The notes: a model not told the origin generated them from the letters alone. A stretch of 64,000 bases of DNA from Plecoglossus altivelis (GCA_036571765.1 BROE01000007.1:6539636-6603635); one strand, 5' to 3'; counted from the first letter of the stretch, positions 49,837 to 63,128 are shown. Program-made: numbers and translations.

Positions 49837-52800
49837 TGGTGAGGGAAGGAGAGCAAGAAAGAGAGAGGAGATGGCTTGAATTGTTTGTGGAATACCCTTC
49901 TACCTCTAGCTATCTGAAGGTTTGCTTATTGTTGAAGTTATCACTGCATTTCTTCCCTCTCCCAGGTTGAACCAGAGACGCTTGCAGTGATCAAATGGAT
50001 GCAGAACTATAACTTTGTCCTGTCGGCCAACCTGCACGGGGGAGCCGTGGTAGCGAACTACCCCTTCGATAAGTCCAGGGACCCTCGGATCAGGGGCAGG
50101 ACCACCTACTCCGCCTCTCCTGATGACAAGGTCTTCAAAAAGGTACAGTCAGGAAATGGGAAAGATTAGAAGTGACTGAATGTCAGGCTATTGTAATATG
50201 CATGTGTTTAAGCTTTCACTTCAAGTTTGACGTTTGTACCGCTACACTGGGAATTCTAGTCCTGCTCCTCTCAGCTGTGTTCTATTGGTCTAACCTAGAC
50301 TAATCATGTCAAGTTCTAAATACTGTGTGTGTGTGTGTGTGTGTATGTACGTGGCTATGTGTGTTTCTTGACAGTTGGCAAGGACCTACTCGTACGCCCA
50401 CAGTTGGATGCACAAGGGCTGGAACTGTGGGGACTTCTTTGATGAGGGCATCACCAATGGAGCCAGCTGGTATTCCCTGTCTAAAGGTAAGCAGTGTCCC
50501 TGTGGAACACAGTGTGCAGGCCAGGAACAACACCAGCTCATACAAGAAACCGTTAAAAACAACAAACTGTTCAACCAAGACCATCGTTTTACCATCTGTT
50601 TTGAAAGTTGAGTTTGATTGGGTCGAGATACGTTCTAATTTCTCCTTGACTAACTTCCAGTGCCACTGAGTGGTGTGAAGAAGAAAAAAAAAAGTGTTTT
50701 CAGCTTCTCGTGATGACCTGGTTTGAAGACTTGTAATTTAGTAAAAGACTTGCATAAACTCTCATTAGGTAAAACAACCTTTTACTTTGAGTACTAGACC
50801 TTGTCTAGACTCTGAACTTCCTGGCCAGCCTCAGAATTCTTTTGGAGAATGCTTTTGTTTGCTTTACATGTAGTTGGCATGGTACTTACAGTGCTGTTCG
50901 CTCCAGCATCGGAATCAGACGATGTGAAAAACGCCCACAGCCTTATTTAACGGGCCTGTGTGATATTTGTTCAAAGCAATCATTTCTAGGCCACAGTTGA
51001 GCCATCTCAGCTAACCTTACTTCCTCTGCTTCGCTGCAGTACTGAGCATGTGCAACAGGTTCTCTTGGTGCACCATGCTGGACACAACTAAGCAAAAGGT
51101 CCAAGCACAAACCATCCTCTATCTCATTATGAAAGTGTAGTTATGTGGCCCTCTTGATGGAACAGTCCTAATCAATGGTTCTTAACCTGGGTTCGATCGA
51201 ACCCCAGGGGTTCGTTGAGTCAGTGTCAGGTGTTCGGCGGCGGTCAAGACACACACCTGACTCATATGATTATATGAATCTGAAAAAAATCATATTTTAG
51301 TTTTCTAATTAAAAAGGGTTCGGTGAACGCGCATATGAAACTGGTGGGGTTCAGTACCTCCAACACGGTTAAGAACCACTGGTCTCTATGATGAAAACAT
51401 GTGCACAAGGAGCAGCAGACAGACTGGCAATGTGGTTTATTTCTCAACATCCCATAGGAAGTCTGAAATATATGACACATTTACTGTATATACAATGTGC
51501 TGTTACTGACAGTTTGTTTTTTCACATGTAGGGGTACAGAAATAGATTCTCAAGTAATCATGTGTAGGAGGGGAAATGGGGCATGTTCTAACACATTACT
51601 TTATTTTCACAAATCTAGATGACAGGAGTCATTTCCTCTCACAAAACTACAAGATCTTTGCTACGATGTCAGCAAAAAAGCATCACCGCTGCAGAAAAAG
51701 CATGGCTCTGATCCTGACCCCTGGTGTGTCTCTCCACAGGCATGCAGGACTTTAATTACCTCTACACCAACTGCTTTGAGATCACGCTGGAGCTTAGCTG
51801 TGAGAAGTTCCCCCCAGCCTCAGCCCTGTCCAGGGAGTGGCTGGGAAACAGAGAGGCCCTGGTGTCCTACCTGGAACAGGTGAGAAGTCTTCAGGCTACA
51901 GGAACCTTCACAGGCCAGGGATGTTGATTCATAGTCAGGGTCTGGCTGTGAGATGGCATGGTAATACTGATGTTGTTCTCTGGGAAGACATTAGACGTTA
52001 TGGCTGTGAGATGACCTTGGTGCCTTGGCATCATTCTCTAGTCATGAGATTGATGTTATGGTGCCATCCTGGTGTTATCTTGCTGGGCAGGAAACAGACA
52101 GGTTTTCTATTTTGTCAACACATTACCTAAACTATTCAAAGATCGCCATTGCTTGTTTTGTCTTTAATTCCTACACATCACATCATTCTAGTCAAGAAAC
52201 CTCACATTAAACCCATACAATTCCCCCACAAACACCGCCCCGTACACTTAAACACACACACACGATGGCTAGTGTTCGTTAAACACAGTAGCAGCACCAG
52301 GCTCAAAAGATAAATACATTCTTTGACTCCTTTTGTGGAATTTCAATGAGGTTTGCATACTTTCTTCAACAAAGAACACTCAGTCCTTTAATCTGAACTA
52401 CACATCATCAAGTCATCGTATAAGAGCTACTTGAGTTGCCCGGTAACAACAAGGTCAGTGTTGCCTGGTAACAACCCTGTATCTTAACCTGTCCTTTACT
52501 TCTCCACCAGGTGCACCATGGGATCAAAGGCATGGTGTATGATGACAACAACAATCCCATCGGCAGTGCTGAGATCTCAGTGGCTGGCATCAACCACGAC
52601 GTGACCAGTGGTAATGAGAAGGCCGTGGCTTGATGTCATCAGATATGACCATTGTCCGGTTACTTTCAGTTTCATCCCAGTTTGCTTCTGTGTCACATGT
52701 TTCAAGTACATCGGACATTTACTTCTCTTTGAAACCTATTTGAGTTTTAAGGTTTTTAAGTTAGTGGAAATGTTGAGTTAAACAGGGCATGTAAAACCCT

Positions 52801-53354
52801 TTGAGTTAGAGCTCTCTCTAGTGGTGAGCTATGGAAAGCACGCTTTAATGGAGAGTTCCTGACAGATCAGTGACCAAAAAAATACACACGTACAATCCAG
52901 TGCAACCTGGTGTTGGATGGTTTGATAAGAAGGTAGGAAATACAGTCCCTCTGTGCTAATCTGCATGGTAACATGAGTGATCTGTTGATGCTGTTTTGAA
53001 GGTGTGGATGGAGACTACTTCAGGCTTCTCTTGCCAGGAACCTACACTGTCACCGCAAATGCAAACGGCTACCTATCTTCAACCAGCACGGTCACAGTAG
53101 GCCCAGCTGAAGCAATACAGGTACGTGGTCACATGTGTGTAAGGTTGCCTGAGCACATTCACACGGGGTATTCCTTCCAATGAATTATTTTGTGCACGTA
53201 TTCTTTCACCTATATTTCCATTGGTCTGTGTTTCCAGCTTCATTTTTACCTGAAAACGGCCCCGAAAGACAACAACCTGAACATCAAGAATAACCACGGC
53301 AAGAAAAACCTCTCTTCTCCTCCTAAGATTCCTGTGAATCTGGGCCCAAGATGA
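43164..53354 (+). CDS. cpn1: carboxypeptidase N catalytic chain
   Basis: Plasma zinc metallocarboxypeptidase that removes C-terminal Lys/Arg from anaphylatoxins, kinins and other peptides; in mammals it circulates bound to CPN2. Nine exons join in frame to 450 residues (human 458): 43164-43398, 46030-46226, 47052-47207, 49966-50142, 50375-50486, 51740-51879, 52511-52610, 53002-53120, 53238-53354. A signal peptide (about 1-26, hydrophobic G-A-V-F-L-G-L-A) precedes F-Q-H-H-R-Y-E-E-M. Zinc ligands are H90 and E93 (N-M-H-G-N-E) and H220 (S-A-N-L-H-G-G). Substrate residues N164/R165 lie in D-L-N-R-N-F-P-D, and the catalytic Glu is E310 in E-I-T-L-E-L-S-C. A transthyretin-like beta-sandwich follows (about 330-415), then a short basic tail. 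Residues such as H-H-L-P-L-P-D-N-W and I-T-N-G-A-S-W-Y-S-L-S-K-G favour CPN1 over CPE or CPM, and no GPI or membrane anchor is seen. The ATG is preceded by GGACC. The gene is intact. Human CPN1 is on chromosome 10, as is GPAM. Confidence 0.96.
43399..46029 (+). other. cpn1 intron 1
   Basis: 2.6 kb with donor T|GTGAGT and acceptor TTTTTCCAG. No embedded gene recognised. A TG/GA-rich block lies at about 45819-45895. A CAAATAAACCAATTTGAATG stretch near 45635 looks like the tail of an old retroposon but cannot be assigned. Confidence 0.7.
46255..46405 (+). repeat. 16-bp GC-rich minisatellite in cpn1 intron 2
   Basis: About nine copies of GGGGCCTGTGGAGGGT with substitutions. The array begins about 28 bp after the exon 2 donor at 46227. 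The + strand is G-rich with many GGGG runs. Confidence 0.93.
46406..46820. repeat. CA-rich simple repeats in cpn1 intron 2
   Basis: CACA tracts at about 46418-46545 and 46733-46815, separated by unique sequence. Confidence 0.85.
47235..47595 (+). repeat. about 40-bp minisatellite in cpn1 intron 3
   Basis: About eight copies of CACACCTACACCCACTCACA plus CTCCCCTCCATCTCA, with variable CA lengths. It starts about 28 bp after the exon 3 donor at 47208. Frames through it are His/Thr/Pro repeats. Confidence 0.92.
47596..49965 (+). other. remainder of cpn1 intron 3
   Basis: Unique intronic sequence with no recognised exon, plus a (GA)n tract at 49769-49834 about 130 bp before the exon 4 acceptor. 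The open frame at 48367-48555 has no recognisable domain. Confidence 0.6.
49769..49834. repeat. (GA)n microsatellite
   Basis: About 30 GA units in cpn1 intron 3. Confidence 0.95.
51173..51381. mobile_element. 209-bp inverted-repeat element, hAT-like MITE
   Basis: The ends CARTGGTTCTTAACC and GGTTAAGAACCACTG are inverted repeats of about 15 bp (one mismatch). Next to the left end is a short inner palindrome, GGGTTCGATCGAACCC. Interior sequence includes GGTTCGGTGAACGCGCATATG. There is no open frame for a transposase, so it is non-autonomous. The 8-bp flanks GTCCTAAT and GTCTCTAT match at five of eight positions, compatible with a decayed hAT target-site duplication but not proof. It lies in cpn1 intron 5. 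Confidence 0.7.
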
Positions 53355-53679
53355 GCCATGAACTGCTGAAGAACTGTAAAGCTGTCACCCCACTAGCTAG
53401 AACCAAACAGGTGGGCGTGCAAACAGACTCACACTAAAGCACATAGTATAGATGAGGGAGAACAGTGAACAAGAACATGTATGATATGATCATTTGTGTC
53501 TTTTATAACCTGGTTGTCTTTGTAGATACATAATAAGGGATTTAGTAATGACATAGATATTTTGTAAGCCTCATGTATTTATGTATTAGTATAATTGTAC
53601 TGTACTGTATTCAGTGATTTTAAGGTCAATGAAAACAGAATTGCTTATGACTGTAATTTGATGGGCAAAAAAGAACGAC

Positions 53680-53685
53680 AATAAA
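53680..53685 (+). terminator. polyadenylation signal of cpn1
   Basis: AATAAA 326 nt after the stop codon, followed by T-rich sequence. Other AATAAA-like hexamers follow within 150 bp. Confidence 0.7.
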
Positions 53686-55929
53686 CTATGTTCAGTATTT
53701 TTATTTATTTCATCGGGCATTTTATAAATGAATCATGGAATTGCACTTGGAAATGCAACGTTTTGTATTTTATATTAAATCAATACTGTCACTGAGTTAT
53801 TGATGTAACTAGTTTTAAGAAGATAAGCAAAAATAAAAGTTTATATGATTTCTATTAAACATACATTTTTGAATTTCAGTCAGTTAGCAACAATTAGTCC
53901 TGACCGTACCTGTATCCTTTATGACTTTATATATGTGTTATAGAGGCCAGGCCAAGGTGGGACCAAAGTCTCTGATCAGGCTAATGTACCACAAGGTGTC
54001 ACTACAGTACTGCTGATTAAGTGTCTACCCTCAACCCTTCACAGAAAAGATTGACCGATTGAACGATCGAACTAGATGTGTCAATGTGTTCGGGTCTCAT
54101 CAGAAAACATTCAGAACGACTGCTCTAAAAGATGGTCAATGTGTTCAAAAAACCCCTGTGTCATCTTAAAATGTACAGATCCTCAAGTCTGTTCATCCAG
54201 ATTCATCCTTCTTGAACGTTCAGTACCAGCCTGTTCCTACGTTACATCCATTATCTAAAGTTACAACAATGTTTGTTACTCTGTTTGAATCAACTTACAG
54301 CTACTCAAAACTGGTGCTGTTTCAATGATCCTTCCTGCTTCCTTTGCGAGCAGCCATTAGAAATGTAGTCATGTTCCTTACAGATGGCCCTTGTTCCATA
54401 AACAGTTCCGCCAGGCTATACATTGGGATGAAACAGGGACTCCAGACTGAGCTTTTGAAAGGGAATTTTCCACTTGTTTTTTGACCACCAGCTTCCAAAC
54501 ACAGTTCAACAATAGCCCGCTCTGACAAACAGGAAAGAGGAAAAACGCACTTCAGTGGGCAGACTCTTGTGACTGTGAGGTACAGCTCCACTGAAAGTAT
54601 AGACAACGTTAGCGGGGATTGTTTACTGCCCATGTTCATTCATATGAGTCATTTGACGACGCTTGTTCGTAGATGACTGTATTCAAGGACAGATACTCAT
54701 CCACTACTTCCTACTCATACTGTAAATCTCCTCTGATATGTCAACTCATGGCATCATGACACACAATGTATTCCTTTCAAACAGAGAGGATGACCGCTGG
54801 CCAGACAAAATGAATGATGATAACAAAAGACCCACATGGTCTTTTCTCAGTGAATGCACCACTGTATGAGAACCACAGTTTGACCGCTCTATAGTCTCTT
54901 CACTCTGGTGTTTTCTCAAAGATCTTTGCAGTGAGCGCGTGCATGTGAATGACAGTGTGTGCGCACAGTTGAGTTGGTGTGTACATGTAGGCGAGTGGAC
55001 AATTGAAAACAAATGTGCGTGCGAGTGCGTTTGAATGCCAGCTGGTTTGTGAGTGTGTGGTCAAATGACTGTCCCCAGACGCGTCAATGAGGCCCACATA
55101 GTGCCAGTTTGATGCCAGACCTCCCCTGCAGAGCGTGTCCCCACACTGGTTGATTCAGCACTTACGGTACACTACTACACGGGGCCACATACCATCGATG
55201 GACAGCAGTGTGAGTCTGAAAAATAAGGGTTCATGTGAGTCAAAAAGGAATGTTCAAAGATGACAAATATAGCATAGTTAAGAATGTTTCATAACTAATT
55301 TGCCTTAGTGATGTATTTTGTATATTAGAGCATTTTTGATGTTGATGTATATCATATAATGGACAACTGGTCTTGTGACACCATAAGAAGCTTACGTGAA
55401 CTTAAAGGAAAACTTCCCTCTTCTCATTTTCTCTGACAACACTTTTCTAGATAGACCTTCCCTGACTTCCTCCAATTGTTTGGTGGACAAAAGGAAACTA
55501 TAATTACTGCAGACACAGCATTCTATGTGCAATTCACACCAACTCACACACGGTCTTTATCTCAAATACAGTCATTTTTACCCATCACATAAACTTTAGA
55601 ATAGATCAAATTGTAAACTTGTAATTTCTTTAAACCTAAATTAAAGATGCAATCCTATGGCAATACCTCCTGTGGAAGATATTGTCAAATTGAGACAAGT
55701 CAAGATACAGACTCAGAAATATTTCCTGTCAGCAATGAATTCTGTCTCTCAGATACAGAATAATCTGTCTGCATGAACATTCCCTTTTTAAAGGTTAAGT
55801 AAAGTAGAATACGAGACTGCAGGAATCAAACTGAGTCTGATTTCAGACAGAACTGAACGATCGAGAGCTCGTCTAACAGAAAACACATACGCCACTAAAG
55901 CAGCACCGGTGGAGATTTTCTGTACTCAT

Positions 55930-55933
<4 letters not shown>

Positions 55934-55981
<48 letters not shown>
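55934..55981. repeat. (CA)n microsatellite
   Basis: About 24 uninterrupted CA units. Confidence 0.95.
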
Positions 55982-55984
<3 letters not shown>

Positions 55985-57584
55985 TAGTATAGATGATCAT
56001 CATGATTAGAAACAGATTATAGTTCAAAGTTATAACAAGGTTTAAACAAGTTCCGTAATTTCAGTTAATGCTGGATGACATTTTCAAACAGTTCAGACTC
56101 ACTCATTTTGTATTTGGATCGAAAACAGGGTGTGGTGGACAGTTCCAACTTGTGCTGACCTGTGTCTTCTGGGAGTGAACATCGTTGAAAGCTAAATGGG
56201 TAGAATGAGAGGAAACACTGCCCTGTGGCTGTAATCAATTTGCCCAACAAAGATAACAACAGAATATGAAACAATGTTATCAAATGAATCAATTCCAAGC
56301 CTGAAATGACCCGTTTTGGATCATTCTAAACAACCACATTAACTTGGAATTGAATAGACCAGGGCCTTGGTGCAGTATTTCATTCTGTCCACTACTGTTA
56401 TGTTTAAAAACAAATTGTAACAAGGTTTGAAGTTCTGAACATGAGTGAGATCAGTGATAGAGTAGTAACTAGCGGTTATCTTGATGTATCCATCATGGTT
56501 TATTGGTATCAAACGCAACGGATGAATTTATCCACAAGCCAACGATTGTCTTTTCATTCAGGCATTGTGAAGGCGACCCTGAGGTCCCGCTGAAAAAAAG
56601 GAGGCGGTGATGTGTGTGTTGATGTCAGCATGGAGAGCACGGAGGATCGACCCTGTGACTAACTTCTAGGATATGACAGCTGATTTCGACAATGACACTG
56701 TAGTTGCCAGCGTCCGTAGACAGTGTAAGCATAATTAAATGCAAAGTAATTCAGTGTATGTCTTTGTAGATTGACAAAATTAATTTGCTTAATGTTTAAA
56801 GGCGTCTGATGGAAATCTAGAGACACTAACACAAACCCCAAAACGGCCAAAGTTCTGCCTTACTGGATTCTAACTGTACCGGGTAACGTGCAGCATACCG
56901 GAGAATCACGAACCACAGGTAAGACTATCCTGGATCACGACCCCTGTTTGTTTGTTTGTTTTCATCACGTTTAAACAACAAATGTATTAGCTTGTAAAGT
57001 TACAAAGCAATCAAGTCAGTAACCTTACGAAGAAACGTCAGTAAATCCGACACGGCAAAAGGCACTTTTGCTTTTGAATTGACCCAAACTGTCCAAATAT
57101 TTCTTCAATGCAAACGATCTCAAACACAGGTTCTCAAACGGTATCTAACTCGGTGTCAAAATTTTACTCAACGTTGGTGCACTACCTCCACATTTCAGGT
57201 AGACTAGTCCTGGTTTACCCAGACTCAATAAACTCTGTTTATGCGTATTCAATAAAATAAATAAATAAATAAATACATTGGATTAGCTAACATACTCGAA
57301 ACAACCTTAGCAACTGCATTGCTATGTTGGGGAGCAAAAGTGGACGTGGCCAGACTGTCTAAATTATAGATGCTGGGGGTGTCATAATGACAAGGCTGCT
57401 TCCAAGTTGGCCTCCAGAGAGTTGAGATGTGTACCTTTTTCGTGGATCCTCTATTGATTGTCACCTGTTTTTCCACTGGCTGTACACACGTCCGTAGATG
57501 AATCTTTTAAAATGAAGTCCAGTAATAAAGATATAGTTATAGATTACAAATGTACTACTACCAGTCTAACATCAGGGTCACAGC

Positions 57585-57649
57585 CAGGTCAAGTGGGAAT
57601 CTAACGTGCATCAGGGTCATTGATGCACCTTCGATTCCCACCTGTCCTG
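57585..57649. other. 65-nt imperfect hairpin
   Basis: Stem segments CAGG/CCTG, GTGGGAATC/GATTCCCAC (57593-57601 with 57633-57641) and GTGCATCA/TGATGCAC (57606-57613 with 57621-57628) are separated by small symmetric loops, with a 7-nt terminal loop. The size and shape resemble a small miRNA precursor, but a decayed inverted-repeat transposon fits too. Confidence 0.4.
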
Positions 57650-59218
57650 CAAAGGAGAGAATAGCAAAGCGGATAGTCTGTTCATAAACGTCCCTAGAGC
57701 TTTCTGTTGGAAGGATAGTATAATCATTTGATCTGCCATCTTATTCAAATCTTTTCCTGTTTGTCTCGTTCTTTGTCTAGTGCAGATTTTTTGGCTAATT
57801 CCGGCATGATCCCTTCAATATAACAGAACCTCTCATTATTTTCTGTATAGAGCTTTTTTCTGGTGACAGGTGTTCATCTAACTATGCAACTGGCTCAGGC
57901 TAGACTGGGAAGGTGCATCCAGTTTCAGCCCCTTGATGTTGCATCCGGTCTGCAGTCTATTGATTTACAGTGGCATCCTTGGTTATCCCCACAGTGCAAT
58001 AACCATTGAGATTCAGTGGTTGGCAGCCAGTGATAATTTGAGAAGAGACTATTTGGCTGGACCTGTGGTAGCTAAATTATTTATTATAGTTGGCAATAGT
58101 GTTTAATAACATTGTGTGGGTCTGTAACATATACAGTCACATATGTTCAAATGAGCCTAAACATTCAGGACCCTGTAGTGGCTTAAATACAGTCTATGGA
58201 TGAATTGTACTTCTCACAGATATCGATAGATCGATAGATGACGGATTGATAGATTGATAGTGACTGATTAGTGAGATAGTGATCAAATGCTGCATTTACA
58301 ATGCTTTACTGCAGACACGACAAAGCTTTGCCATGGAAGGCAGAATGCATTTTCCTTTGCTGTTATTTCTTGTGGGTTTGATTTAGCTTACGCAACAACT
58401 GGCATAGATCTGGACAGGTCCTCAACAAAATCAAGACTAGAACATTCCTTGCATTCCACCAAGAGCAGAAGATCAGTTCACGCAGCTGGAAAGCAAATCG
58501 AATTAGCGGAACGAAAACAAGCTGCTTATTTCACCTGGGGAATGAGGTTTTTCTAATGCTGAAAGAGAGAGAAAGAAGAGAGAGGGTGATAAAGAGAAGA
58601 CGTGTGTAAGAGAGAAAGGGCAGGCCTTTCGATTACACGGATTTGTCTTAATCCTGTGTTTCGTTGTGACCTTTTATAGACACTGTAATGCCCTCGTAGA
58701 CTCAATGACCATCTGCTGAATTTACGATATGCTGTTTGATTCATCAATTTGAAGAAAGGCATCTGTTTGAATCCAGACTCATGTACAAATGTAAGGATAA
58801 CTATCCTGTATGTTGTAGATGTTTGTCTGCTTCAACCAGGTGAATACCACTGCTGTATAGGGTTAGACAAACCAAAATCTCTCAAGTCAATTCAATAGAC
58901 TTCAATGTGCAACGTGGGATGCGAGGCACGCAGGCAAACAGACATATGGATAAACATTGTAGACTTCACAGTGATGCAGTATTTTGCATCATCAGTCAGC
59001 AAATTTGCCTGCTAGCTGGTCTTCCATATGCTGTCCACATGCATGCTGGGAAATGGCCTCATACTGAGACAGAGAAGCAGGACGAGGCGAGGAGTCAGAA
59101 TGATTGGGACATTTGGAGGACTGACCTCCCCTTTTGTCTCCCTGTCTGAAGACAGAGAAGAGTTATGATGGCTAGTGGAGGGTCTTTTTTTGTTTAGAGA
59201 CGGACCGAGGGGGAGAGA

Positions 59219-59300
59219 GCACTATGATGAGCACTATGTGCACTATGATGAGCACTATGTGCACTATGATGAGCACTATGTGCACTATGATGATTGGTCC
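59219..59300. repeat. 21-bp minisatellite, about 3.9 copies
   Basis: GCACTATGATGAGCACTATGT units start at 59219, 59240, 59261 and 59282 and are essentially identical. Confidence 0.94.
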
Positions 59301-61932
59301 AATGCCTAGACCAAACAGATTAGGCCTATTTAGCATGAGTGTGAATACCGAGCGAGTCTTGCTAAAGAGCATAAAGCTCCTCTGGTACTATAAGATCTCC
59401 TAGCTGTCCACATGCTGTCAGATTACAGAACCATACACAATGTTTCTATACCACAAAGCAGCATTTGGGATTAGCGTGGTAACTCGTGTCACAGTGGCGG
59501 TTTACTTCTTACCAGATCACGAAGTCCACCCCTTTTATGAGAAAGCGCTCATCGGTAGATTGGGAAAACCTGGGTTGAGTTAACAAGATGGTAACGACTA
59601 TTGTCATACTGCTTGTGTGGGATGGCGGTTAAGTTTAGTGAAGCCAGCTAAAGAAACTAAATCCTAGGTATGTTAAACTTGCTTTGTAGCACAGGCCCCA
59701 GTTCCTCTTCTTAGAACCCCTATATCTATATATTTCTGAGTACACTGTAAAGCCTAGGTTATGGGAATTTGTGGGTTATCATGACATGTTTTAAGAATAA
59801 CTACATATCTCAAGGCCTGTCTCCAGGGTATGGCTGACATTACCCCGATATGATTTGTTGATAAGACCCTTTTTGTGGAACGACAAGAATGACCTCTACA
59901 CAAACAGATCCCAGAGCTTTGCAACACCACATTTGCATGCCAAAAGATGAGTCATTCTCATTTAAAAGAAAACATTTTAAAAAGCACTATTTACAGAGGT
60001 TTCAAAGAATCCTGATATGAACCACTGAAAAGACGTAGAATCATCAGTGCTACTCCCAAATTCTACTTTAGGGCGTGGTATATCTTCGGACACCTCTCGG
60101 GGCCTTTTTCGGAAAAACCCAATGCCTTCCAAACATAATCCTGTTTCCATGGCAGCGTAGTCATGGGCCAGCTAGCCAGTCCTTATTCATCCTGGAGGTG
60201 GGAATGTTTATGCAAGAGAAGTGCTCCTCCCCAAAGGGTCTGTATTTGTATGTTGTGTGTGTGTGTTTTGAAAGCCATGGTTCCCATTCAAAAATGCTCT
60301 TCTCAATCTGGGCCAAGTGTGTGTGTATGTATGTGTGTGTGCATGTGTGTGTCAAAGAAAGGGTCTGTGTATCTGTCTACTTGTGCGATATAAGCCTAAA
60401 TATACTCACACACACAGTTGGAGTGTGGAATGAGGAAATAGTGGGAATGTTGACAGTGAAGGAGAGGAGGACTAGCGCAGATATAAATCTAGCGGAAAGA
60501 AAGATGTAGAGAACGACTGAGGACACTGAGAGGGGAATAAAACGATTCAGAGAAATGCTTGATATTCTGCTCCAGAGAAAGAAGAATAGAGAATCTGAAG
60601 GTGGTTGTGAGAGTGAGGGAAGTGGGGAGAGAGAGAGACTCATCAAGAAGTGACAGAGACCATCAGTAATGATAATGAGAAACAGGCTGTGTATTTTCCA
60701 TTGGGTGTTTCTCAAAGAAGTCCCTTCTCCTGTATACTGTAGTTTTCCTATGAACGAGGGAGGGAAGAGAAGAGAAGAAACGCACCCAGGGTCCAGTCCA
60801 GTTTGCAGGGGTGGAGGACTGCAGAGGTAGGAAGTGTGAGAGGGCGATGAAGATGGAGGGATGAAGCTGGACTCTCCCATATGAGGTCAGAAGATTAGCG
60901 ATGGTGGTAAAAAGATCAATCCAGTCTGTTTGGTGTGTGCGTTCTCGCGCAGACTCGTTCATCTGTTCGGATGATTTTTTTGCACGTGTCTGAGTCAGTC
61001 TGTGCGGGTTCGCGCATGTACTGGTGAAAACTGGATCGTCCATGTTTGTACGTGTCAGCTGAGTCAGTGGATGAGGCCTGCATGACAGTGACCAAAGACA
61101 AGAGGAATACCTAAAGGGTTGCCAGGTTTGGTGTCTTTAAGCCAAGTTAGGCTAAATTGGCTCTGTCGCTAGGATTGCCAGATGTGTTTGCGACAATAGC
61201 TGAAGTCATTCCATGATGTTCTAATCTCATTGAAATGCACGTAAAGTAGGCTGTTTGTATCAGGAGACTGCAAGTGCTTTCGACTGCAAGATCAAATCAA
61301 ATTTAAATCAAATTAACTAGCCAAGGCTTTATAGATAAACAGCTCAATGCTTTATATGCCTCGTTAAGCAGGTCTGTTAGTAATATATTTACATTAAATA
61401 AGTGCTGTATGAAGGGGTTACAAGCCTTACTAAAAACCTGCATTTTATCATGTTAGTCTTATAGGCATCATTTATTTTAAAGAGTCGACCAATACATTGT
61501 GCTCACACCCTAACTACACTTAACTCAGACATCCCTTTGTGTTACATGTTTCCATTAGTACATGACACATGAAGTCCCATATTCAGGAGAAACACCGATG
61601 TAAGGAACACTAAGAGGCATAGCTAGCAGGCTTTCTCCATGAGACCTTTAGACAACTGCCAGCCAGACAGATCTCTTGTTACCTCCCGATCACACCGGCT
61701 GAAAGACCACTGAAAAGATCAGCACAACTGTCCACTGGTTCATGGCCGGAATGATCCAGAACCTGCCGCCACCTGTTGGGACCCGTTTGCTTTTAACTGA
61801 ATAAGTTTCAGTGGATGCAGCACTCTGTAAGGGGACACGTTGGCCTACAACAATGAGAAGCCGGTAAACAAGCTATCAGGAATATAAAAAGACAACAGTG
61901 GCCAAACCAGACCCCTCTAGTGAGTTCTACTG

Positions 61933-61933
<1 letters not shown>

Positions 61934-61970
<37 letters not shown>
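61934..61970. repeat. (TG)n microsatellite
   Basis: About 18 TG units. Confidence 0.95.
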
Positions 61971-61971
<1 letters not shown>

Positions 61972-62687
61972 TGATGCTGTAGCTTAGACAGGCAGAAGCT
62001 ACGGCTTCATTGTTGGCATGAGATGGGTCCTGTTCAATAAATAACATGGCTAGTCAGCAGATCAGGTTGCACACACAGTCCAGGCCCAAACAAATGTACT
62101 CACAGGCGACACAAACACGCACACACAAACACGCACACAAACACACACTTCCGTAAGCACATTTCCCATCGTAAGTTCCTCGGTGTGGTAGAGTCTTCGT
62201 CAATCTTCCTTTCCATGAGGAAAGGATGATGCAACAAAGAGAATGGCATGAAAAAAAAGCCGAAGTGAGACACTGATATCTTGATCTGGTCAGGGGGAAC
62301 GTCAACGTGGATAGGTGCTCAACATGTAGGGTCTGACTACAGGAAGAGGCAAGCCACAGTCACGTTTTAGGATTCCCGAGTACCGAACAGGATTACAATC
62401 ATTTCCCCCAAAATGCTGACCTCTATTCTGTGTTTATCTCAGACGAGAGGTTAGGAAATTGTCTGTGAAGGCTGGCCCAAGGGTCTTATTTTGGCTGTGA
62501 ACTGTCTGATAGAGCTATCAGGAGTCGCCAAGGCTTTAACTTTAGGAAGTGGTTTGATCATTGTCTGATAACCGTCAATAGAAGGAACACACACACACGC
62601 ACACTCACTTACAAACACTGTCACTGGTTATGTCCAGTCACCATACCTCCTGTGTGCTAGACAGTTGCTTCTCTGTCCCCCTGTCAG

Positions 62688-62688
<1 letters not shown>

Positions 62689-62740
<52 letters not shown>
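62689..62740. repeat. (TG)n microsatellite
   Basis: About 26 uninterrupted TG units. Confidence 0.95.
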
Positions 62741-62743
<3 letters not shown>

Positions 62744-62949
62744 CCTATGCATGTGTGAGACCTCTGTTGACTTAGCTGTCTGTCGTAATCCTGCTACTTT
62801 CTCCAGTATGGTGCCAAGTGGCCACACACTCTCAGGCTCTCTTTCTCAATTCTCTCTCTCTCTTTCTTTCTCTTTCTCTCATAAGCCCTCTGACTTTATC
62901 TCCTTCTATGAGTCATTAGCTGTTTAAAAGATGCTCAGTCTGCCAGTAG

Positions 62950-63128
62950 ACTGTTGGCTGGTCTGTTAGTCTGTTGGCTGGTCTGTTAGTCTGTTGGCTG
63001 GTCTGTTGGCTGGTCTGTTGGCTGGTCTTTTGACTGGTCTGTTGATTGGTCTGTTGACTGGTCTGTGGGCCGGTCTGTTGGCTGGTCTGTTGGCTGGTCT
63101 GTTGAATGGTCTGCTGGCTGGTCTGTTG
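62950..63128. repeat. 12-bp minisatellite, about 15 copies
   Basis: GTCTGTTGGCTG units with occasional substitutions. Because 12 is a multiple of three, the - strand reads as S-Q-Q-T or R-P-A-N repeats in two frames, which explains the apparent 80-codon frames. Confidence 0.93.

Noticed and set aside
51190..51207. tRNA T-arm-like sequence GGGTTCGATCGAACCCC
   Set aside because: It is the inner palindrome of the inverted-repeat element; no acceptor or anticodon arms are present.
60377..60880. 167-codon Ser/Leu-rich frame on the - strand
   Set aside because: Complement of GA-rich sequence, no domain, no exon signals.
61285..61312. ATCAAATCAAATTTAAATCAAATT stretch resembling a fish transposon tail
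   Set aside because: Low-complexity AT sequence without termini or a body that would define an element.
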